Shown here: positions 47,750-56,081 of the stretch, one piece after another
Layout: each line of letters begins with the position of its first letter
Numbering within the stretch: the stretch's first letter is position 1
NCBI RefSeq assembly: GCF_004216695.1
Contig: NZ_SGXC01000002.1
Location: 620,001-684,000, forward strand
Reading direction: 5' to 3'
Source of the DNA: Pigmentiphaga kullae
Lineage (GTDB): Bacteria; Pseudomonadota; Gammaproteobacteria; Burkholderiales; Burkholderiaceae_B
DNA length: 64,000 bases
The notes under the pieces: generated by a model
What the model saw: only the letters and a program-made list of their open reading frames with translations
Databases searched by the model: none
Told to the model about the DNA's origin: nothing
Program-made: the position numbers and the translations under genes

Positions 47750-48960
47750 GGCCGGCTGGCTCCGGCGGCAGGTGGAGCGGCGCGGAGCATGTCGGCATAG
47801 GCCAGGCCGAAGATGGCCAGTCCGCCCACGGCCAGCAGCAGGCCGACCCAGCCGGTCGAGGCCCAGCCCAGGCCGGCCGAGATGGTCAGGCCGCCCAGCC
47901 ACGCGCCCAGCGCGTTGGCGAGGTTGAACGCCGAGTGGTTCAGGGCCGCGGCCAGCGTCTGCGCGTCGCCGGCGACGTCCATCAGCCGGATCTGCAAGGC
48001 CGGGCCGATGGCCACGACGGTGCCGATCAGAAAGACGTTGAAGGCGCCCAGCCAGATGCTGGAGGCGGTCAGGCAGAACAGCCCCAGCACCAGGCCCGAC
48101 CAGACCAGCAGCCCGCCTATGGTGGGCATCAGCGCCTTGTCCGCGAGCCGTGAGCCGACCAGGTTGCCGGTCACCATGCCCACGCCGAACAGCGCCAGGA
48201 CGAAGGGAACCCCGTGCACCGGCAGGCCGGCCAGTTCCATCAGCGTGGGCTTGATGTAGCTGAACACCGCGAACATGCCACCGAAGCCGATGGCCCCTAT
48301 GCCCAGCGTCAGCCAGACCTGCTTGCGGCGCAGCGCGCCGAGTTCGCGCCAGGGGCTGGCGCCTTCGCTGGCCGGGATGTCGGGAATCCAGCGCCAGACC
48401 AGCAGCGAGGCCAGCACGCCGATGACGCCCACCAGCGCGAAGGCCGCGCGCCACCCCAGCCATTGGCCCAGGCCCGTGGCCAGCGGTACGCCGATCAGCG
48501 TGGCCACGGTCAGGCCCAGCATGACGTAGCCCACGGCCCGCGCGCGCTGGCCCGCCGGCGCCAGGTGCGCCGCCACCAGGGCGGCCACGCCGAAATACGT
48601 GCCATGGGGCAGGCCGGTCATCAGCCGCATCAGGATCATGGACAGATAGCCGGGCGCCGCCGCGCTGGCGAAATTGCCCAGCGCGAAGAAGACCATCAGG
48701 GCCACGAGCAGCGCGCGGCGCGGCATGCGGGCGCCCAGCACCGCCAGCACCGGCGCGCCCACGACGACGCCCAGCGCATAGGCGCTGATCAGGTGCCCGG
48801 CCGAGGGGATGGAGATGCCGAGGTCCTGGGCCGCGTCGGGCAGCAGACCCATGATGACGAATTCGCCGGTGCCGATGCCGAACCCGCCCAGTCCGAGCGC
48901 GAGCAGGGCGCGGCCGAAGGAAGGAGGCAGGGCGGAAGGCGGGGAGGAGGGGGCGTGCAT
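47746..48960 (-). CDS. MFS efflux transporter (AraJ/YdhP-like)
   Basis: A 12-segment major facilitator of about 404 residues. GIGTGEFVIMGLLPDAAQDLGIS at the N-terminus is typical of the AraJ/YdhP subgroup, and LGARMPRRALLV is the loop 2-3 motif. Probably a proton-driven exporter of sugars or small drugs. ATG 48960 places the first segment directly after the start. Confidence 0.88.
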   Translation of the reverse strand: MHAPSSPPSALPPSFGRALLALGLGGFGIGTGEFVIMGLLPDAAQDLGISIPSAGHLISAYALGVVVGAPVLAVLGARMPRRALLVALMVFFALGNFASAAAPGYLSMILMRLMTGLPHGTYFGVAALVAAHLAPAGQRARAVGYVMLGLTVATLIGVPLATGLGQWLGWRAAFALVGVIGVLASLLVWRWIPDIPASEGASPWRELGALRRKQVWLTLGIGAIGFGGMFAVFSYIKPTLMELAGLPVHGVPFVLALFGVGMVTGNLVGSRLADKALMPTIGGLLVWSGLVLGLFCLTASSIWLGAFNVFLIGTVVAIGPALQIRLMDVAGDAQTLAAALNHSAFNLANALGAWLGGLTISAGLGWASTGWVGLLLAVGGLAIFGLAYADMLRAAPPAAGASRP

Positions 48961-49126
48961 GGAAGGGACGATGTGGCCGCGCGAACGCGGCAAGGACGAG
49001 TCCGATAGCTTAGCAGGTGCAAGTTGCAGCGCACAAAAACGTGGCCACGGGCCCCGGGCTATGATGCGGGGCGAGAACGCGGTCCTTCTCACAGGGCCGC
49101 GGCACCGGAACCATGACGGAGGCCCC

Positions 49127-49480
49127 ATGAGCGACATCACCATCTATCACAACCCCGCGTGCGGCACCTCGCGCAAGGTCCTGGCTCTTCTGGAGGAGCG
49201 CGGCCTCGAGCCCACCGTGGTCGAGTACCTGAAGACGCCGCCCAGCCGCGACACGCTCAAGGGCCTGATCGCCGCGATGGGCTTGCCGGTACGCGAGGCG
49301 ATGCGGGTCAAGGGCAGCCCCTACGAGGAACTGGGGCTGGGCGACCCGAAGTGGAGCGATGACGAACTGCTCGACTTCATGATGCAGCACCCCATCCTGA
49401 TCAACCGTCCCATTGTGGTGACGCCGCGTGGCACGCGGCTGTGCCGGCCGATGGAGACGGTGCTCGACCTTCTGCCCTAA
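49127..49480 (+). CDS. arsC: arsenate reductase (glutaredoxin type)
   Basis: A thioredoxin-fold protein of 117 residues. The catalytic Cys is in YHNPACGTSRK, and NRPIVVTPRGTRLCRP gives the arginines that bind arsenate. It reduces arsenate to arsenite with glutathione/glutaredoxin. There is no ars operon around it, so it could also be a YffB/Spx-like homologue, but the NPxCGTSR motif favours ArsC. The end overlaps the cyclase gene on the opposite strand by 4 bases. Confidence 0.9.
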   Translation: MSDITIYHNPACGTSRKVLALLEERGLEPTVVEYLKTPPSRDTLKGLIAAMGLPVREAMRVKGSPYEELGLGDPKWSDDELLDFMMQHPILINRPIVVTPRGTRLCRPMETVLDLLP

Positions 49481-50883
49481 GCCCTGGCAGTCGCAACCGC
49501 GCCGAGGCTGCCGCGCTCGACGCGGTTGCGGCCCAGGTTCTTGGCCGCGTACAGCGCGGCATCGGCCGCCGACAGGGGGCGTTCGTAGTCGGGGTGGTCG
49601 GTGTGCATGGCCAGCCCCAGGCTGATGGTGGCCTGCAGCGAGACGTCGCCGGGCAGCATGATGCGTTCGGCCGCCACCTGCTGGCGCAGCCGCTCGGCGA
49701 TCTGCCAGGCCTGTTCCTCGTTGGTTTCCACCAGCACCAGCAGGAATTCCTCGCCACCGTAGCGGAAGGCATAGTCGCTGCTGCGCATGCCGTTGAGCAG
49801 GACGCTGGCGACGGCGCGCAGCGCCAGGTCGCCCGCGTGGTGGCCGTAGCGGTCGTTGATGGACTTGAAGTGATCGACGTCCACCATGATCAGCGCGAAC
49901 GAGGTCCGCGAGCGCATCGCCAGCGCGACCTCGCGCCTGAGCACGGTGGGCAGGAAACGCCGGTTCATCAGTTGCGTCAGCGAGTCGCGGCCGCTCTCGA
50001 GTTCCGACATCTGCTCGAACAGCACGCCCAGCACGTGCTTGATCTGCGACACGTTTTCGCGCACGGCCCGCAGCAGTTGCCCGCGGGGCGCGGGTTGTCC
50101 TGCGGCCGTGCGCGCGCCGTGGAGCTGCGCGTCGGTGGCGTCGATCAGGCTGCTGATCGCCTGGATCTCGGGCGTGTCGCCGAAGCTGGGTTGGCCCTTG
50201 TGCGTGAACCACAGTCCGAAGGTGGACGCCGAGAGATCCTGCACGTCGGCCAGCGGCCCGTCGGTCGCGATCTGATAGACCAGGCCGTTTTCCCAGTCCA
50301 GCAGCGATGCCCGCTGGCGCTCGCGCTCGGTGCCCAGGTTCTGCATCAGCGAGAACAGCCGGTAGGCCTCGTCGCTGCGGGCCGAGCGTTCATGCGAACG
50401 CGAGTACGAGGCGGTCATGGCCTCCATCGACAGGTCCAGCACCTGCGAGACGTAGAGCATGGCGGTCTGGCGGTCGCGCTCGCGCGGACCGTCGCCGGCC
50501 AGCCGTTCCAGCAGGCGCAGCTTCAGGCGCCGCGCGCCCCGGGCCACCAGGGTGACCGGGATACCCAGGCGGGCATGGACATCGCCGATGACCCGCTGCG
50601 CGGCGATCAGGCCTTCGATGGCCTGCGGGTCGGCGCTGGTCAGCACATCCAGCAGCCACTTTTGCAGCGAGGCGTGCAGCCGTTCGTGCACCTGCTGGCT
50701 GGACAGGAATGCCGAGGCCTGTTCATCGGCCAGCATGTGGGCGTAGAAGTCGTCGGCCAGCTCGCGCACGCTGCCGTGGACGATGCCGGACAGCAGCTCG
50801 CGGCCGGCAGGGGATAGGCGGTCCATCAGGTCTCGCCATTCTTCGGCAAGCAGGGTCTCGGAGAAATGATTGTCGTCAGGCAT
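49477..50883 (-). CDS. globin-coupled diguanylate cyclase (BpeGReg/DosC-like)
   Basis: An oxygen sensor of 468 residues. Residues 1-155 are a haem globin with proximal His about 103 (GDVHARLGIP) and a Tyr near 47 (DDFYAHML) suited to bind O2. A middle helical domain follows to about 300, then the GGDEF domain with GGEEF, the DVDHFKSINDRYGHHAGD metal block, and an RSSD inhibitory site just before. It should make cyclic di-GMP in an O2-dependent manner. Length and layout match Bordetella BpeGReg. Confidence 0.93.
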   Translation of the reverse strand: MPDDNHFSETLLAEEWRDLMDRLSPAGRELLSGIVHGSVRELADDFYAHMLADEQASAFLSSQQVHERLHASLQKWLLDVLTSADPQAIEGLIAAQRVIGDVHARLGIPVTLVARGARRLKLRLLERLAGDGPRERDRQTAMLYVSQVLDLSMEAMTASYSRSHERSARSDEAYRLFSLMQNLGTERERQRASLLDWENGLVYQIATDGPLADVQDLSASTFGLWFTHKGQPSFGDTPEIQAISSLIDATDAQLHGARTAAGQPAPRGQLLRAVRENVSQIKHVLGVLFEQMSELESGRDSLTQLMNRRFLPTVLRREVALAMRSRTSFALIMVDVDHFKSINDRYGHHAGDLALRAVASVLLNGMRSSDYAFRYGGEEFLLVLVETNEEQAWQIAERLRQQVAAERIMLPGDVSLQATISLGLAMHTDHPDYERPLSAADAALYAAKNLGRNRVERGSLGAVATARA

Positions 50884-50919
50884 GGGGTGAAGCGGGAAGG
50901 CGGATACGGTCGGAGCGGA

Positions 50920-51777
50920 TTAGAGCAGGATCCGGCCTTCGATGCAGTCGGCCACGTCGCCGCCCACCCAGATGTCGTCCGCTTCGCGGCTGACGTGCAC
51001 CCGTCCGGCCCGGCCCAGGGCGGTGCCCTGGCTGGCGACGTAGCGGTCGGGGGCAAGGCCCGCGCCGATCAGCCACTGCGCGATGCCGGCGTTCAGGCTG
51101 CCGGTCACGGGGTCTTCGGGCACGCCCAGGCCCGGGGCGAAGGCGCGTACTTCGAACTGGGCCTCGGTCCCGTCCGCGGCGGGATCCCAGGGCGCGACGA
51201 CGCCGAGCTTGAGCATGCCCAGCGCGGCGTGGTCCGGTTTCACGGCCAGGACCTGCGCGCGCGAGGCGAGCATGACCGCCACCCAGGCCGGCCCGTTGTC
51301 CACCCAGTTGGCGGCGCGTATGGCTTCCTGTGGGATGCCCAGGCCCCGCGCGGCCTGCGCGAGCGTGGCCGGGTCGACGTCGCCGGCGCGCCGCAGGGGC
51401 GGCGCCGCGAATGCCAGGCGCCCCTGCGCACGCCTTATCCGGACCAGCCCCACGCCGCATTCCTGCACGATGTCCGGGCCCCGGGGCTGGCCGCCCGCCC
51501 GCAGCCAGGCATGGCAGCTGCCCAAGGTCGGGTGGCCGGCGAAGGGCAGTTCGCCGCTGGGTGTGAAGATGCGTACCCGGTAGTCCGCGCCAGCCTGGGT
51601 GGGGCGCAGCAGGAAGGTGGTCTCGCTCAGTCCGGTCCAACGGGCGAGCGCGGCCATGCGGGCGTCATCGAGGCCGTCGGCGCCGTGCACCACGGCCAGG
51701 GGGTTGCCTCGCAGCGGGACGGCGGTGAACACGTCCACCTGGCTGAAGTCGTGAAAGGCGGGGGCAGGTGTCGTCAT
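50920..51777 (-). CDS. PhzF-family epimerase/isomerase
   Basis: A protein of 285 residues with the two-domain diaminopimelate-epimerase-like fold. Blocks: VDVFTAVPLRGNPLAVV, LSETTFLLRP (catalytic Glu), RIFTPSGELPFAGHPTLGS and EDPVTGSLNAGIAQWLI. PhzF isomerises a dihydro-hydroxyanthranilate in phenazine synthesis, but most members are of unknown role and no other phz genes are here. Confidence 0.9.
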   Translation of the reverse strand: MTTPAPAFHDFSQVDVFTAVPLRGNPLAVVHGADGLDDARMAALARWTGLSETTFLLRPTQAGADYRVRIFTPSGELPFAGHPTLGSCHAWLRAGGQPRGPDIVQECGVGLVRIRRAQGRLAFAAPPLRRAGDVDPATLAQAARGLGIPQEAIRAANWVDNGPAWVAVMLASRAQVLAVKPDHAALGMLKLGVVAPWDPAADGTEAQFEVRAFAPGLGVPEDPVTGSLNAGIAQWLIGAGLAPDRYVASQGTALGRAGRVHVSREADDIWVGGDVADCIEGRILL

Positions 51778-51789
51778 GGGCGTATCGAA

Positions 51790-52209
51790 TCAGACGTAGC
51801 TGGAAAGCAGGATATTGGTTTCGGTGTTGGCGATGCCGGGGATCAGCCGGATGCGTTCGAGCGCGCGGTCGAAGTCCTCGAGGTTCTCGGCCCGCAGCTC
51901 GGCCACGATATCCCACCGGCCGTTGGTGGTGTGCAGGGCCTGAATGGCCGGTTCGCCGCGCAGGGACTGCAGCACGCGGCGGGCCGTGTTGCCTTCGATC
52001 TCTATGCTCATCCACGCGCGTATGCCGCGAGGCTCGGCATCGGGCCGCAGGCGCACGGTGTAGCCGACGACGACGCCCTGTTCCTCCAGGCGGGCAAGGC
52101 GGTTCTGGACCGTGCCGCGCGAAACGTGAAGCTTCTGGGCAAGGGTGGAGACCGGCGTGCGCGCATTGTCGCGCAGCAGGGCGATCAGGCGATGGTCGAC
52201 GTCGTCCAT
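51790..52209 (-). CDS. Lrp/AsnC-family regulator
   Basis: A regulator of 139 residues: HTH DHRLIALLRDNARTPVSTLAQKLHVSRGTVQNRLARLEEQG followed by the AsnC_trans_reg (RAM) domain with NGRWDIVAELRAENLEDF and a C-terminal TETNILLSSYV. It is divergent from the arginine-catabolism pair and probably senses an amino acid such as arginine or ornithine. Confidence 0.93.
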   Translation of the reverse strand: MDDVDHRLIALLRDNARTPVSTLAQKLHVSRGTVQNRLARLEEQGVVVGYTVRLRPDAEPRGIRAWMSIEIEGNTARRVLQSLRGEPAIQALHTTNGRWDIVAELRAENLEDFDRALERIRLIPGIANTETNILLSSYV

Positions 52210-52273
52210 GGCATGTCCCCGATGCGTAGGAGGATGGCAAAACGATAGCAGAGTCTGGCGTTATGGCAATCTA

Positions 52274-52289
52274 TGGGCAGAAATGCCCA
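52274..52289. promoter_or_regulatory. dyad in the lrp/arginine-gene intergenic region
   Basis: TGGGCA-GAAA-TGCCCA, a perfect 6+4+6 inverted repeat in the AT-richer centre between the divergent genes. It is a candidate operator of the Lrp-type regulator. Confidence 0.4.
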
Positions 52290-52371
52290 ATTCTTGCACT
52301 CCTTCTTGACGGCACGGACGAGCAGAATAGTGGAAAGGCCAGTCCGGCCGCCCCGATGGAAAGGAGCGCAC

Positions 52372-53271
52372 GTGAAGACCGAAGCCAGGATCCTGATGGT
52401 CGAGCCCAGGTATTTCGACGTCAGCTATCGCATCAATCCGTGGATGCAACCCGATGCATGGGCGCGCGACCCCAAAGGTTGCGCGGCCGCCGCGAACGAC
52501 GCGTCGCAGGCCCTGCGCCGCGCGCTGGCGCGCGCCGGCTGCGAGGTCGTCGTGCGAGCGGGCAGCCCCGGCCTGCCCGACATGGTCTTTCCCGCCAATG
52601 CTGCCATCGTGCTCGACGGGCGTGCCCTGCTGGCCCGCTTCCGCTATCCGCAGCGCCAGGGCGAGGAAGCAGCCTTCCTTGCGATGTTCCACGCGCTGCG
52701 CGACGAGGGACTGCTGGCGGAGGTGGCGCAGCTTCCCGAAGGATGCTTCCAGGAGGGGGCGGGCGACGCCATCTGGGATACCCGCCGCGACTGGTTCTGG
52801 GCCGCCTACGGTCCCCGCTCGTCGCGCGATTCGCTGGCCCGCGTGCGCGAGTTCTTCGGCAAGGAAACGGTGGCGATGGAACTGGTCTCCGATCGCTGCT
52901 ACCACCTGGACGTGTGCTTCTGCCCGCTTGCCGGCGGCGAGATCCTGTACTTTCCGCCCGCGCTGACCGCCCAGGCCCTGCGCAACCTGCGCGAGCGCGT
53001 GCCGGCGGACCTGCTGATCGAGGCCACGGAAGACGATCTGGCCCGCTTCAGCGTGAACGCGGTCAGCGTCGGCCGGCAAATCGTCATGGCCACGCCCGCC
53101 GACCGCCTGCGGGCCGTGCTGACCGAGCGTGGCTACCACGTGACGCCGGTGGATCTCGCGCCCTTCATGATGTCCGGCGGGGGCGCCTATTGCATGACCT
53201 TGCGCCTGGATCGCGCGAGCCTGGCCGATGGCGCCGAGCCCGCGCCCGCCAGGGAGGCCGCGACGGCCTGA
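52372..53271 (+). CDS. ArgZ/DDAH-like amidinotransferase-fold hydrolase
   Basis: A protein of about 299 residues. The opening VEPRYFDVSYRINPWM and the block PGLPDMVFPANAAIVLDGRALLARFRYPQRQGEE match the N-terminal domain of cyanobacterial AgrE/ArgZ (arginine dihydrolase). Catalytic residues of the fold are visible: an acidic residue in GAGDAIWD, His in CYHLDVCF and nucleophile Cys in GGGAYCMTLRLD. It likely converts arginine or a methylated/guanidino derivative to ornithine or citrulline. GTG 52372 has AAGGAG nearby. Ten bases precede the cyclodeaminase gene. Confidence 0.82.
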   Translation: MKTEARILMVEPRYFDVSYRINPWMQPDAWARDPKGCAAAANDASQALRRALARAGCEVVVRAGSPGLPDMVFPANAAIVLDGRALLARFRYPQRQGEEAAFLAMFHALRDEGLLAEVAQLPEGCFQEGAGDAIWDTRRDWFWAAYGPRSSRDSLARVREFFGKETVAMELVSDRCYHLDVCFCPLAGGEILYFPPALTAQALRNLRERVPADLLIEATEDDLARFSVNAVSVGRQIVMATPADRLRAVLTERGYHVTPVDLAPFMMSGGGAYCMTLRLDRASLADGAEPAPAREAATA

Positions 53272-53280
53272 GGAGGGCAT

Positions 53281-54336
53281 ATGAAGACGCGCTATCTGGA
53301 TGCGGGCGCGGTGGCCCGCATGATCGGCGGATACGGAACGGTGCGCGTGATCGAACTGCTGGCGCGCGATATCCGCGACGACTATCTGCGCTGGCCGGAG
53401 TTCGAGAAGTGCGCCCGCATGGCGCATCATTCCAGCATGGGGGTGATCGAGTTGATGCCGGTGTCCGATGGCAGGCGCTATGCGTTCAAGTACGTCAACG
53501 GCCACCCCGGCAACGCGCTGAGCGGCCTGCCCACCGTGCTGGCCTTTGGCGTCCTGGCCGACGTGGCGACCGGATATCCCTTGCTGCTGGCCGACCTGAC
53601 CCTGGCGACGGCGCTGCGCACCGCGGCGACCTCGGCGCTGGCGGCGCGCGCCATGGCGTGCGCGGGCGCACGGACCATGGCGCTGATCGGCAACGGCGCG
53701 CAAAGCGAATTCCAGGCGCTGGCCTTCCATACCCTGGTGGGTATCACCGAGATCCGCGCCTACGACATCGACCGCCATGCCACCGACAAGCTCATGACCA
53801 ACCTGGCCGGGGTCGAAGGGCTGCGCGTGATCGCCGCGGGCTCGGCCGAGGAGGCCGTGCGGGGCGCGGATATCGTGACCACCGCGACCGCCGACAAGCG
53901 CCGCGCCTCGGTGCTGCGGCCGCAGTGGCTGGCGCCGGGCACCCATGTGAACGCGGTGGGGGGCGACAGCCCCGGCAAGACCGAGCTGCATCCGGCCATC
54001 CTGCGGCAGGCCCGCATCGTGGTGGAGTACGAGGCCCAGACCCGCATCGAGGGCGAGATCCAGCAACTGCCGGCCAGCGCGCCGGTGGTGCCGCTGTGGC
54101 AGGTGCTGTCCGGCGCGCGGCCGGGACGGGAAACGCCGGAACAGATCACGGTGTTCGATTCGGTGGGCTTCGCGCTGGAGGACTTCTCGGCTCTGCGCTG
54201 CCTGCTGGACCTGGCCCAGGCCACGGGGGCCGGGCAGGACGTGCAGCTCGTGCCCGACCTCGCGGACCCGCGCAACCTGTATGCGCTGCTGGCCGCTCAG
54301 GCCCGGGCCACCGAGCCGGCGGCCGCTACATCCTGA
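53281..54336 (+). CDS. ornithine cyclodeaminase
   Basis: A mu-crystallin/ornithine cyclodeaminase family enzyme of 351 residues. NADH-binding LIGNGAQSEFQALAF, the substrate block HHSSMGVIELMPV and GRRYAFKYVNGHPGN, plus THVNAVGGDSPGKTELHP with the catalytic Asp, are present. It turns ornithine into proline and ammonia. Next to an ArgZ-like gene this gives a route arginine to ornithine to proline, the functions that are fused in cyanobacterial AgrE. Confidence 0.9.
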   Translation: MKTRYLDAGAVARMIGGYGTVRVIELLARDIRDDYLRWPEFEKCARMAHHSSMGVIELMPVSDGRRYAFKYVNGHPGNALSGLPTVLAFGVLADVATGYPLLLADLTLATALRTAATSALAARAMACAGARTMALIGNGAQSEFQALAFHTLVGITEIRAYDIDRHATDKLMTNLAGVEGLRVIAAGSAEEAVRGADIVTTATADKRRASVLRPQWLAPGTHVNAVGGDSPGKTELHPAILRQARIVVEYEAQTRIEGEIQQLPASAPVVPLWQVLSGARPGRETPEQITVFDSVGFALEDFSALRCLLDLAQATGAGQDVQLVPDLADPRNLYALLAAQARATEPAAATS

Positions 54337-55546
54337 CCCAGCCGCGCGCGATCATGACGTGCAGGGCCAGGCCCAGCAGGAAGCCGGCGGCGACGTTCCA
54401 CATGCACAGGGCGGCGGTGGCCAGCGCAACCAGGCGCTGATTCCTGTCCGCCGGCAGGACGCTGCTGCCCAGCGCCAGCTGGGCGCCGGTCAGGAACAGG
54501 ATCACGCCCAGGATGGACAGCGGGAAGAGCTTGAACAGCAGCGAGACGCCGGCGCTGAAGAACAGCGCGAGCACCAGCAGGATGACCCCCAGGATGACCG
54601 GCGCGCCGCCCGTGCGCGCGCCGAAGGCCACGTGGCCGGCCATGCCGCCCGCGCCGTGGCACATGGGTACTCCGCCGACCACCGAGCTGAACACGTTCAT
54701 GATGCCGGTCGAGGTCGCCAGGCCGTTTTCGGTCACGGGGCGTCCGGGAAAGAGGCGGTTGTTCTCTTCCTTGACCGCGATGACGGCGTTGCCCAGCGTG
54801 AGCGGGAGCTGGGGCAGGGCCAGCAGCGCCGCGCCTATCGCCAGTTCGTGCAGGCTGATGTCCGACAGCGCGAACGACGGCGAAGGCAGACCCAGGGGAA
54901 CCTGCGCCAGTTCGTGCAGCAGCGCGGGCTGGCGCCAGGCGCCCACCGCCGCGCCGAAGACGAGCAGCACGAACATCGCCGGCAGCGTGCGGTTGCCCAT
55001 CAGAAGCAGCGTGCCCACGCCCGCCAGCGCCGCGATGGGCCAGTCGGTCTGCATCATCTTCACGCCTTCCAGCATGAAGCCGAAACCCAGGCCCAGCATG
55101 ATGCCCAGCACCACGGCGGGCGGGACCAGGCGCGTCACCCGCGCGGCCATGCCGCTCAGTCCCAGGAACAGCCAGGCGACGCCGGTGGCGAGCGCGGCAC
55201 CGTAGACTGCCCCGGGGGTGACCACCGCGGTCTGGGCGGCCTGGGTGATGGCCACCGCGCCGATGGCCTTCATGGGCTGCACGGGAATGGGTGTCTTGTA
55301 GTGGAGGCCGCAGGCCAGCATGCACAGGCCGAAAGCGAACAGCACGCCGAACGGATCGAGCTTGAGCACGCCGATATAGGCGGCGACGAAGGGAATCAGG
55401 GTGCCGAGGTCGCCGAAGGCGCCCGCCCATTCCATGCGGTCGTAGCGATTGCCCGTGGCGGCCGGTGGCGGCACGGAGCGGCTGGCGGGTTCGTGCACCC
55501 GGACCCCCTTGCTATGCGGACGAACGAAAAGGCGATTGTCGGCCAC
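54326..55546 (-). CDS. MOT1-like putative molybdate/sulfate transporter
   Basis: A membrane protein of 406 residues with about ten segments. The MOT1 blocks are clear: AGAFGDLGTLIPFVAAYIG and PIPVQPMKAIGAVAITQA, then QLPLTLGNAVIAVKEENNRLFP and GGVPMCHGAGGMAGH. Plant and some bacterial MOT1 proteins carry molybdate. It overlaps the end of the cyclodeaminase gene by 11 bases on the opposite strand. Confidence 0.87.
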   Translation of the reverse strand: MADNRLFVRPHSKGVRVHEPASRSVPPPAATGNRYDRMEWAGAFGDLGTLIPFVAAYIGVLKLDPFGVLFAFGLCMLACGLHYKTPIPVQPMKAIGAVAITQAAQTAVVTPGAVYGAALATGVAWLFLGLSGMAARVTRLVPPAVVLGIMLGLGFGFMLEGVKMMQTDWPIAALAGVGTLLLMGNRTLPAMFVLLVFGAAVGAWRQPALLHELAQVPLGLPSPSFALSDISLHELAIGAALLALPQLPLTLGNAVIAVKEENNRLFPGRPVTENGLATSTGIMNVFSSVVGGVPMCHGAGGMAGHVAFGARTGGAPVILGVILLVLALFFSAGVSLLFKLFPLSILGVILFLTGAQLALGSSVLPADRNQRLVALATAALCMWNVAAGFLLGLALHVMIARGWVRM

Positions 55547-55597
55547 CCCGCCTGGCGTGTAAACACGCGGGCCTCGCGGCGTCCGGGAAAAGGCGTC

Positions 55598-55954
55598 CTA
55601 AGCGCAGGCCCGCGCGCGCAGCGTCCGGGACATGGCGTCCAGCATGCGTGCCCAGTCCTTGCGGACGCGTTCGGCTTCGGCCGCCCGATCGGCATCCAGT
55701 TGTTGCGTGACCTTGATCTTGCAGCCGGGCTCGGCGTCGATCAGCGCCACGGTCACCAGGTCCGCCCGGGGGGCGTCCGCCGCATGCCATTCGAAGGCCA
55801 GGCAATAGGGCCGGTCCTTGATCAGGTAGTTGTCCCGGCACCCGGCTTCGCCGTCGGTCCGCCGCTGGGCCAGGGCGGCCATGCAGGCATCGAAGACCGA
55901 TTCGGCGGGCACGGGAAGATGCCGGACTGTGCAGACGTCTATCGTTCGGCTCAT
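55598..55954 (-). CDS. hypothetical SRPBCC-like small protein
   Basis: A protein of 118 residues without a clear named family. The pattern HLPVPAESVFDACMAALAQ, then LVTVALIDAEPGCKIKVTQQLDADRAAEAERVRKDWARMLDAMSRTL, is that of a polyketide-cyclase/AHSA1 (SRPBCC) domain with a helix-grip fold. It has four Cys. A ligand cannot be inferred. An unusual dyad and a hairpin lie in its upstream region. Confidence 0.65.
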   Translation of the reverse strand: MSRTIDVCTVRHLPVPAESVFDACMAALAQRRTDGEAGCRDNYLIKDRPYCLAFEWHAADAPRADLVTVALIDAEPGCKIKVTQQLDADRAAEAERVRKDWARMLDAMSRTLRARACA

Positions 55955-55980
55955 GCTGGCGTTTTCCTGACAAGCGGGAC

Positions 55981-56001
55981 GTCCGGCGGATGCCGCCGGA
56001 C
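55981..56001 (-). promoter_or_regulatory. hairpin in the leader of the SRPBCC-like gene
   Basis: GTCCGGCGG, loop ATG and CCGCCGGAC form a perfect 9-bp stem between the dyad at 56027 and the gene start at 55954. Confidence 0.35.
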
Positions 56002-56026
56002 AGGCAGACGCGCAGCGTAGCGAATT

Positions 56027-56045
56027 TTGTGTACAGTGTCCACAA
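56027..56045. promoter_or_regulatory. dyad upstream of the SRPBCC-like gene
   Basis: TTGTG-TACAGTGTC-CACAA, a 5+9+5 inverted repeat whose inner half (TGTGTACA) is typical of MarR/GntR-like operators. It lies about 70 bases upstream of the gene at 55954. Confidence 0.4.
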
Positions 56046-56081
56046 TACCCCGGACGGGGTGTCGGGATAGGCGCGCGGCGG

